Part shown: piece after piece, positions 1 through 7,003 of the stretch | Layout: each line of letters begins with the position of its first letter | Numbering within the stretch: position 1 is the stretch's first letter | NCBI GenBank assembly: GCA_025357895.1 | Contig: JANYLL010000339.1 | Location: 1-20,173, forward strand | DNA length: 20,173 bases | Direction of reading: 5' to 3' | Origin: Ignavibacteriota bacterium | GTDB taxonomy: Bacteria; Bacteroidota; Ignavibacteria; Palsa-1295 | Translations under genes and position numbers: made by a program | Notes under the pieces: model-generated | The model's input: only the letters and a program-made list of their open reading frames with translations | The model's database searches: none | What the model was told of the DNA's origin: nothing

Positions 1-1
1 C

Positions 2-373
2 ACCTATCTTGACCCGGTTTTTCTTGTAGATAGTCCTGTTTTCTTAAAACTCATCGGCACATGGAATAAAAATGGTGTAAATTCCACGCCGCAATCTCCA
101 TCGTTTACGATCCGTCCCAATCCGATGACCAATGGCAAGTCAATTACGGTGTCATTTTCTCTGCCTACTGATGGTAAAGTAAATTTCAGCATTTTCGATG
201 TGCTTGGACGCGAAGTATATCACAATGCATCACTTGATAGCCATACGACGGGCACGGGATTTAATATGCGTGAATCAGAAATTCCGCTTCCGAATCTTGA
301 AAGCGGCATTTACTATGTGCGGCTAACAGCCGGAAAAATTGTTGCAACGCAAAAACTGGAGATAATAAAATAG
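2..373 (+). CDS. T9SS-sorted surface protein of the tandem IgGFc-like family, C-terminal end only
   Basis: An open frame runs from the window edge (first full codon at base 2) to TAG at 371-373, so only the last 123 residues are visible and the real start lies upstream. The visible part is the tail of an Ig-like domain (VFLKLIGTWNKNGV) followed by a type A T9SS sorting domain: FTIRPNPMTNGKS, IFDVLGREVYH, then GIYYVRLTAGK and a Lys-ended last strand. This domain directs Sec-exported proteins through the outer membrane and is normally cleaved on the way. The tail closely matches that of the next gene (SEYLKLIGVANKSGVKS then FTIRPNPMTSGKS), including a 35-base exact DNA match near the end, so it is almost certainly a tandem paralog. 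The N-terminal architecture is inferred, not seen. Confidence 0.9.
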   Translation, partial: TYLDPVFLVDSPVFLKLIGTWNKNGVNSTPQSPSFTIRPNPMTNGKSITVSFSLPTDGKVNFSIFDVLGREVYHNASLDSHTTGTGFNMRESEIPLPNLESGIYYVRLTAGKIVATQKLEIIK

Positions 374-417
374 GGGGCTTTTTTGTAACTTAGCCATGTC
401 TTAAGCGTTCTTGTAAG

Positions 418-436
418 AAGGGAATAAATCCCTTTT
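418..436 (+). terminator. weak candidate intrinsic terminator after the first surface-protein gene
   Basis: AAGGGA (418-423) can pair with TCCCTT (429-434) across a 5-base ATAAA loop, followed by only two more T before G. The stem is just 6 bp, so termination would be weak. It lies in the 137-base gap between the first two surface-protein genes, where no clear promoter or Shine-Dalgarno sequence was recognised. Confidence 0.3.
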
Positions 437-510
437 GTGGTCATATGTAACAAAACCTTAATTCCGAAGTCTTTATATGTGACTGTGAGTTACGCGCATT
501 AAAAAAAACT

Positions 511-3500
511 ATGAAAAAATCATCCATGAGTTCTACACAGCTTGTTAAACAAGCTGCGTTACTTCTATTAGTCTTTCTTTTTTTCGCTGAAAGTTCATCG
601 GCTCAGCAGCAGGGATTACCCTCTGAAGGAAAGGATTTTTATATCGGCTTTGTCTACCCGAGTTTTAATAAAAACACAGGTCAGGCAGGACGTGATTTCC
701 ACGGTTTTTTTGGTGCCTTTGCTCTTGTTTCAAGCTATGAAGATAATAATAGAGTAAAGTTTTCTTACTTCGATGCTGGAGGGAATGAGGTCGCTTCCGT
801 TTCAAAAATTATTAGGGCACGAAGTGCAGTTCAGGTTCCGCTGGATCTTGCCTCAATGAAAATGACGGAACCGGGAGATACGGCGGAGTATAAAGCATGT
901 CATATTACCTCCCAAAAACCGATAAGTGTTCAGTATTTCAGTACTGGTGCATGTTCCGGCGGATTGTACCTCGCATTGCCTACTCCCGGGTTAGGAAAGA
1001 ATTATGTGATTGCCAGTTATTATGATAATCCCGATTTGGGTGCTGGCATTACATCCCAGCAAGAACAGGCTTCAGGTTTTTTTATGATCATCGCACCATT
1101 CGACGGAACGAACGTAACAATTACTCCAACTTCCACGACAGCAGGCGGTCATACTGGCATTAATTGCGGAAGAAGAGCTGATGGACAGCAACATCCCTAT
1201 ACCGTATCACTTAGGCGTGGACAATGCTATTGGGTCAAAGGAGAGGGCATTAGCGCGGAGTGTGATATATCAGGCTCAACCGTCGTTTCCAATAAACCCA
1301 TCGCTGTTCTTAGTGGACATGAAGATGCTTTTATTGGTGATGTAGGTTCTCGAACACTCGAAGGCAGGAATTTCATGATTCAGCAGTTAATTCCTTCGGA
1401 ATCTTGGGATTCGACGGGATATGTATCAATTCCTCTAAAAGACGGAGCAGGTACCCAGCCTGGAGATGCGGGTTATGGTGAAAATTACCGTGTATATACA
1501 AATGACATCTACGGGGCGGCAGTGAGGATGTCTGATTGTAATGTGGCTGATAAGGCGATGCACGATACCAAGTTTGCCTTTCCGACTCCGGAAAATAATA
1601 CGGGTTGTGCCATGGAATTCCATACAATCGACGGTCATAAATTCGGTGTAATGATGTACGATCTTCGTGATCAGGGCAATGGTGGCGCTCTGCATCCGGC
1701 TGAAGCAATGATGAGCATTGTGCCGATGTCGCATTGGAAAACATCATTCTTATTTTATGTTCCTGCCAATACGTTTGAAGTGCTCCAGAATTATTACGTC
1801 AATATTATTGGCTTAAAAAGAGATCTTTCTGCCGGTAACATCAGATATTCATTAAATGGGGGTCCATTGAATAGACTTACCTATCTTTCTCCTCAGGGAA
1901 GTTATAAGGTGATACCAAATCATCCTGAACTCGAGGGAGATAGGTTTGGCGTTTCTCCCGGTGCCTATTATTTCACCAATATCAGAACAAAGATTGATAC
2001 TCTCGTTCCGATAGATACGATGCTTCAAGGGGCATTCATGATGTATCATTACGGTATGCGCGCTATTGATCCTGACCGTGATCTCGGGGATTTCTGCGGA
2101 GACGATTATTTTTTCTCCTATGCTTCGCCTGTTGGAATGACGTTAGGTTCAGGCATCGGAAGTCCGACTGCTAAAGTTGATACACTTTGTGCCTCATGGC
2201 ATATCTGTGTGAAAGATACCGGCGGTATCGGCATCAGAAGCGTAACATTACTCGATGATCCGAACGGAAATTATTACCGTCCGGGTGAACAATTTCATAA
2301 TGTTCACTTCGACCCAGCGCTCGATCCCGAAGATAAAAAGGAAATAGATTTTTCAGGAGATAATACGACGGAATGCTTTGATGTACTTGTATCAAATCCA
2401 TTTGACAGCTCTTATGTACCGCTTTACATCGTTGATAGCAAAGGGTCCCACAGAGTTCTGGAATTGCATTACAAAGCCGCGCAGATTCATTTGACAAAAT
2501 CACCTGATTATCCGGTAAAGATCGATACGCTTATTTATCCGATTACAAAGATCGGCGCTGAGGTTTGCTCCACGTTGGTATATATCAATGATGCATTGAG
2601 CGGCGAAAAATCCTTCAATGTTAACGCTATCAATTTGAAAAAAAATGACGGTCATTTTAAGATCGCGTCCGTCACACCATCCTTGCCTTTGAGTTTGCAT
2701 CCAGGCGATTCGCTGATGGTAAATGTTTGCTTTGATGCAAAGGATACGGGCGATTTTTATGATTCGCTTATCCTAAGAACCGATTGTTTCGATGCACCAC
2801 TTCCTATTGTTGGCAAAGGTGGTGTTGGAATTATTAAAGCAAGCGATATTGATTTTGGGAATGTTGCTATCGGAACAACTCTGTGTAAGTCTCTTACTAT
2901 TGCGAATATCGGCACGCTGCCGTTCATCCTAACAGAGAATTTTCTTTTGCATGATGCAAAGAAATTCTCTCTCGGCAAGTTCACCCCCATTACTATACAA
3001 CCCGGAGATAGTATTACGTTGTTAGTCTGCTATTCGCCGACGCTGCTATCGGGCATTGATTCGACGACCATTGATTGGAATACAAATATCGATGCTCCAT
3101 ACAAAAATCTAATCAAATCATGGTCATATCTCAAAGGCAGTCCCATTAAACCCGGCATTATCTGGGATAGGCAGAGCCAATATTTCGTGCCGGATTCTAC
3201 AGGCGGAGTTGATAGTGTTGTGCAGCGCGTGTGGCTTCTCAATACAAACACTGCAATGACTCATGTTGACTCTGTATATATAATTGGAGCTACGAAATCC
3301 GAATTTTATATTCGTGGAGACCAATTAGGTTATCCGCTTTATGATTTTAATATGTTTGTCGGAGATTCAATTTGGGTAGATGTCGTTTTCAAACCCGATT
3401 TTAGCAAACCATATCATGAGCGCTTTGTAACCAGAATCGATTCGATTGTCGTTTCCTATCTGCGACCCGGTGCGACCAAAGATTCATCCGAATATCTAAA

Positions 3501-3825
3501 ACTTATCGGAGTGGCGAATAAAAGCGGCGTAAAATCCGCGCTGCAATCTTCACCGTTTACCATCCGTCCGAATCCGATGACCAGCGGTAAATCAATTTCG
3601 ATTTCGTTCTCCATACCTGCTGATGGAAAAGTAAATTTCAGTATTTTCGATGTGCTCGGACGTGAAGTGTATCACACTGCATCTCTGGATAGCCATACGG
3701 TAGGCGGAGACTTAAGCTTACGTGAATCTGAAATATCACTTTCGAATCTTGAAAGCGGCATCTACTATGTCCGGCTAACTGCCGGAAAAATTGTTGCAAC
3801 GCAAAAACTGGAGATCATTAAATAA
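511..3825 (+). CDS. giant secreted surface protein, IgGFc-binding-like N-terminal region, ASH/Ig-like domains, T9SS sorting domain
   Basis: 1104 residues. A signal peptide covers about 1-31 (hydrophobic ALLLLVFLFF, Ala-X-Ala-type end before QQQ), which supports this ATG although no Shine-Dalgarno sequence precedes it (A-rich leader). Residues ~38-540 resemble the IgGFc_binding family: GKDFYIGFVYPSFNK, KPIAVLSGHEDAFIGD (262-277), FMIQQLIPSESWDSTGYV and IVPMSHWKTS (403-412). The family name is historical and does not show IgG binding. An acidic loop DPDRDLGDFCGDD (520-532) could bind calcium. Residues ~555-655 form a shared domain I do not recognise, with C560 and C566 (C-x5-C) and C622. Ig-like ASH/choice-of-anchor-D domains follow at ~670-770 and ~775-870, and a third at ~880-1000 is absent from the two later paralogs. 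The T9SS sorting domain is ~1015-1104. Expected fate is Sec export, T9SS translocation and cell-surface attachment. An adhesin or surface-layer role is inference. Confidence 0.9.
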   Translation: MKKSSMSSTQLVKQAALLLLVFLFFAESSSAQQQGLPSEGKDFYIGFVYPSFNKNTGQAGRDFHGFFGAFALVSSYEDNNRVKFSYFDAGGNEVASVSKIIRARSAVQVPLDLASMKMTEPGDTAEYKACHITSQKPISVQYFSTGACSGGLYLALPTPGLGKNYVIASYYDNPDLGAGITSQQEQASGFFMIIAPFDGTNVTITPTSTTAGGHTGINCGRRADGQQHPYTVSLRRGQCYWVKGEGISAECDISGSTVVSNKPIAVLSGHEDAFIGDVGSRTLEGRNFMIQQLIPSESWDSTGYVSIPLKDGAGTQPGDAGYGENYRVYTNDIYGAAVRMSDCNVADKAMHDTKFAFPTPENNTGCAMEFHTIDGHKFGVMMYDLRDQGNGGALHPAEAMMSIVPMSHWKTSFLFYVPANTFEVLQNYYVNIIGLKRDLSAGNIRYSLNGGPLNRLTYLSPQGSYKVIPNHPELEGDRFGVSPGAYYFTNIRTKIDTLVPIDTMLQGAFMMYHYGMRAIDPDRDLGDFCGDDYFFSYASPVGMTLGSGIGSPTAKVDTLCASWHICVKDTGGIGIRSVTLLDDPNGNYYRPGEQFHNVHFDPALDPEDKKEIDFSGDNTTECFDVLVSNPFDSSYVPLYIVDSKGSHRVLELHYKAAQIHLTKSPDYPVKIDTLIYPITKIGAEVCSTLVYINDALSGEKSFNVNAINLKKNDGHFKIASVTPSLPLSLHPGDSLMVNVCFDAKDTGDFYDSLILRTDCFDAPLPIVGKGGVGIIKASDIDFGNVAIGTTLCKSLTIANIGTLPFILTENFLLHDAKKFSLGKFTPITIQPGDSITLLVCYSPTLLSGIDSTTIDWNTNIDAPYKNLIKSWSYLKGSPIKPGIIWDRQSQYFVPDSTGGVDSVVQRVWLLNTNTAMTHVDSVYIIGATKSEFYIRGDQLGYPLYDFNMFVGDSIWVDVVFKPDFSKPYHERFVTRIDSIVVSYLRPGATKDSSEYLKLIGVANKSGVKSALQSSPFTIRPNPMTSGKSISISFSIPADGKVNFSIFDVLGREVYHTASLDSHTVGGDLSLRESEISLSNLESGIYYVRLTAGKIVATQKLEIIK

Positions 3826-6716
3826 TGTGGAAAAAATTTCTATACATATTTCTTCTTTCGATCATTGTATTGGGAGGAAGATCGTATGCTCAGAGTTTAT
3901 CATTACCTGCTGACGGAAAGGATTTCTTTGTGGGATACATCTATCCAAGTTATAATAAAGTTGCTCATTCCTCGACCGGAGGCTTTTATGGTGCATATAT
4001 TTTAGTATCCAGTTATTCGGATAATTATATTACCGTATCCTACTTTGATCGACAGACCGGCGTTGAAGTTCAAGGTAAACGCTATGCTGTTCCCGCTCGG
4101 ACAGGTATCCAAATACCATTAGATCTCAGCCAAATAAAAATGGCTGATTCGGGAGACGTTGCTGAGTACGGAGCTTGTCACGTGACGGCTGATCGTGCGA
4201 TTAATGTTGAGTTTTTCAGTACCGGAGCATGCGCCGGTGGAAGCTATCTTGCACTTGCTACTCCAGTGCTCGGGAAGAAATATGTTGTATCAAGTTATAA
4301 TGATAACCCTGGCAATGGGGGGTTGCTCGGAGGATCTTTAGGTCCAAGTAGTCTTGAAATTTCACATGGTTGTTTTGAGATCGTTGCACCTTATGATAAT
4401 ACAATCGTGACGATCATACCGAATGCAACAACAATGAAGGGGCATATAGGAGTGAATTCAGGCGCAGGTGCGAAAGGTGTTGCTATTCCATATACAGTGA
4501 TACTTAATCGCGGGCAATGTTATCTTGTAAAGTCAGGAAGTGATGATAATCTTACGGATATTTCCGGCTCTATTGTAGAATCAAATAAACCGATCGCTGT
4601 TCTCGGAGCACATGAGGATGCATTTCTTGGCGGAGTAAGCGGAAGAAATTTAGAAGGCCGTGATTTTATGATCGAGCAAATGATACCGGTCGAGTATTGG
4701 GATACAACAGGATATGTTTCGATTCCGCTTAAAGACTCTCAGCCTGCTGATCCGAATACATATGAAGGAGTAGGAGAAAATTATCGCGTTTATGCGTATG
4801 ATTCTCTAGGCTCGAAGGTCAAATGCTATGATCAATGTCTTAACTCTCCGGTCGATCTTGCCATTGCGAGATATGCTCATCCTGTACCAGAACGCATCGG
4901 TGTAACATGTCCCGTCGATTTTGAAACAACGAACGGCAAAAAATTCAGCGTGATGATGTACGACCAACGCAATTTTGCAACTGCTGCTCCTTACCCTGCG
5001 CCAAGCATGATGACGATCGTGCCGATGTCGCATTGGAGAACATCATATTTATGGTATGTTCCAGCTAATAAATTTGAAACCTTGCAAGGGTATTACGTCA
5101 ATATTATTTGTGAGAAAGGGGATTTGGATACTGTAATTAAAGGTTCATTGAATGGCGGTCAGATCAAACCCATCAAGACTGTCCTGTCTCTCGGAGCTCA
5201 GTTCCAATCTATTCCAAATTACCCTAATCTTATGGGACAACAGTTTCAATTAAGTCCGGGGAGTTACTATGCAGTTGGTACCCGGCCATTTATGATTTAT
5301 AGTTATGGCTTTCGCGCGCTTGACCCGAATTTTGATCTCGGTGATTTTGATGGGGATGATTTTTTCTTCTCGTACGCTGCGCCTGTTGGTATGAAACTCG
5401 GAGCCGGTCAGTCCCATATGCGCGTGACGGTAGATACTTTTTGCGCGTATTGGAATGTATGTGTCCATGATTCTATCCCCGGTGGGGCTATCAGAAGCGT
5501 AACGCTTTTGGATGATACTGCCGGTAATTTTGTGAAGCCGGGATTCCAATATGCAAACTCACGGATCGATGATTCGCTCGATCCCGACCATACCAACGAA
5601 ATCTATTTTTCAGAAAATGATTCGAACGTTTGTTTAAAAGTATTAGTCAATAATCCTATAAATTCTGCATACGCGCCGCTTTTTATTACTGATGATCAGG
5701 GAAATGCAAAGATTATAGAGTTGCATTATCAATCGCTTCTATTGAAATTAATACCCGATAACGGAAGATATCTGAAATCTCGTATTGGAAGAGATTCCTG
5801 CTCCAAATATGTGTTTTATAATATCGGAGATACGAAGCATCAAAGCGGTGATACGACAAAGACAGGCAAGGATTCAGTTGTTCATCGTGGTTCCCCATTT
5901 AACATTACATCTGCAAAATTAAAGCGCAATAGTCAGTCATTCAGAGTTGCAAATACTATCCCTTCTCTTCCCACATCGATTAAAGTCGGAGATTCGCTGG
6001 TCATCGATGTATGTTTTTCTGCAAATGATACAACGCTTCAAAAAGACACCCTCGATCTTATCACAGATTGCTACATGCTGCCCATTGCTCTTATAGGTCA
6101 GGCAGCAATACCGATTATTATTGCAGGTAATCGTGACTTCGGAACTGTCATAGTTGATTCGACAAAGTGTGATACCGTAAGTATAAGGAATAATGGTAAT
6201 GCACCGTTAATTCTAAACAATACCTATCGTCTCAGCAATACAATTAATTTTTCATTTCGTGATTCTTCTCTTTTGCCGCTCGTACTCCAACCCGGACAAG
6301 TCGTCTACCTGACGTTTTGTTATACACCACATAAAGAAGGGTTTGATTCAGCAATATTTTATTGGGGGACGAATGAACTTGAGCCTTATAAACATTCAAA
6401 GAAGGATTCGACAATTCTTAACGGCTTCGGAGTAACCATAAGCGGCGTTAGTTCGTCTCTTGATGAGAGAGCATTTACGATAATTCCAAACCCTGCATCG
6501 GGGAATTCCGTGATCGTTGCTCTTTCAGATGATATTACCACGAAAGCCGACCTGAGGATTTATGATATTCTTGGCAGAGAAGTTTACCAAAAAAGTTTAT
6601 ACATAGGCACTTCCCGAATTGAAATTCCTATCAGAAAATTTCTTAGCGGTGTCTATTATGTTCAATTCATTTCAGATAAGGGGATGATAACGGAGAAATT
6701 CCAGATTTTCCGATAA
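3825..6716 (+). CDS. second giant T9SS surface protein of the tandem family, translationally coupled to the preceding gene
   Basis: 963 residues. The ATG overlaps the TAA of the previous gene by one base (TAATG), so the two are probably cotranscribed and coupled. GGAG at 3810-3813 is a weak, distant Shine-Dalgarno candidate. The start gives a clean signal peptide (LYIFLLSIIVLGG, cleavage near SYA-QS). The order matches the upstream paralog: IgGFc-binding-like region ~29-525 (GKDFFVGYIYPSYNK; NKPIAVLGAHEDAFLGG 254-270; IVPMSHWRTS 398-407), acidic loop DPNFDLGDFDGDD (500-512), the unrecognised Cys domain (C540, C546, C603), ASH/Ig-like domains ~655-760 and ~765-870, and a T9SS sorting domain ~883-963 (FTIIPNPASGNS, IYDILGREVY, Arg-ended last strand). 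The third Ig-like domain of its neighbour is missing. In the first ASH domain C659 and C730 correspond to C686 and C740 upstream. The product is presumably exported and displayed on the surface; its ligand is unknown. Confidence 0.9.
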   Translation: MWKKFLYIFLLSIIVLGGRSYAQSLSLPADGKDFFVGYIYPSYNKVAHSSTGGFYGAYILVSSYSDNYITVSYFDRQTGVEVQGKRYAVPARTGIQIPLDLSQIKMADSGDVAEYGACHVTADRAINVEFFSTGACAGGSYLALATPVLGKKYVVSSYNDNPGNGGLLGGSLGPSSLEISHGCFEIVAPYDNTIVTIIPNATTMKGHIGVNSGAGAKGVAIPYTVILNRGQCYLVKSGSDDNLTDISGSIVESNKPIAVLGAHEDAFLGGVSGRNLEGRDFMIEQMIPVEYWDTTGYVSIPLKDSQPADPNTYEGVGENYRVYAYDSLGSKVKCYDQCLNSPVDLAIARYAHPVPERIGVTCPVDFETTNGKKFSVMMYDQRNFATAAPYPAPSMMTIVPMSHWRTSYLWYVPANKFETLQGYYVNIICEKGDLDTVIKGSLNGGQIKPIKTVLSLGAQFQSIPNYPNLMGQQFQLSPGSYYAVGTRPFMIYSYGFRALDPNFDLGDFDGDDFFFSYAAPVGMKLGAGQSHMRVTVDTFCAYWNVCVHDSIPGGAIRSVTLLDDTAGNFVKPGFQYANSRIDDSLDPDHTNEIYFSENDSNVCLKVLVNNPINSAYAPLFITDDQGNAKIIELHYQSLLLKLIPDNGRYLKSRIGRDSCSKYVFYNIGDTKHQSGDTTKTGKDSVVHRGSPFNITSAKLKRNSQSFRVANTIPSLPTSIKVGDSLVIDVCFSANDTTLQKDTLDLITDCYMLPIALIGQAAIPIIIAGNRDFGTVIVDSTKCDTVSIRNNGNAPLILNNTYRLSNTINFSFRDSSLLPLVLQPGQVVYLTFCYTPHKEGFDSAIFYWGTNELEPYKHSKKDSTILNGFGVTISGVSSSLDERAFTIIPNPASGNSVIVALSDDITTKADLRIYDILGREVYQKSLYIGTSRIEIPIRKFLSGVYYVQFISDKGMITEKFQIFR

Positions 6717-6762
6717 ATCTCACTTCGGAATCGAAACAAAAAAACTGATAACCGCTCATTAT

Positions 6763-6794
6763 GAAAACACATTTGCAATTGGCGAAGTGTTTTC
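6763..6794. repeat. inverted repeat in the gap between the second and third complete surface-protein genes
   Basis: GAAAACAC (6763-6770) and GTGTTTTC (6787-6794) form a perfect 8-bp inverted repeat around a 16-base loop. CGAAGTG (6783-6789) can alternatively pair with CACTTCG (6721-6727), just after the stop codon at 6716, so two folds compete. No U tract follows, so it is not a typical terminator. The rest of the 287-base gap (6717-7003) shows nothing I can name. No Shine-Dalgarno sequence precedes the ATG at 7004. Confidence 0.35.
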
Positions 6795-7003
6795 GTGTAT
6801 ATAGGAATTTGTAAGGATGCTAAAATTACCTATCAGGGCACGAAGAAGCATAATTGATTGTATTCTTTGTTCGAGTTGTTTTTGTAGTGCATTTTACATG
6901 AACATTCTTTCTAAATCACCAAAGCTTTCGGCACTGTCAGGGTATTGTCTATATTAAAGCTAAAATCGATTTTTTCCCCAACTTTCATAAGTAAATCAAA
7001 ATC

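Noticed and set aside
1373..1747. 124- and 99-codon minus-strand open frames inside the 1104-residue gene
   Set aside because: Antisense to the conserved IgGFc-like region, with His/Arg-rich products; a similar shadow appears at the matching place (4806-5033) in the paralog.
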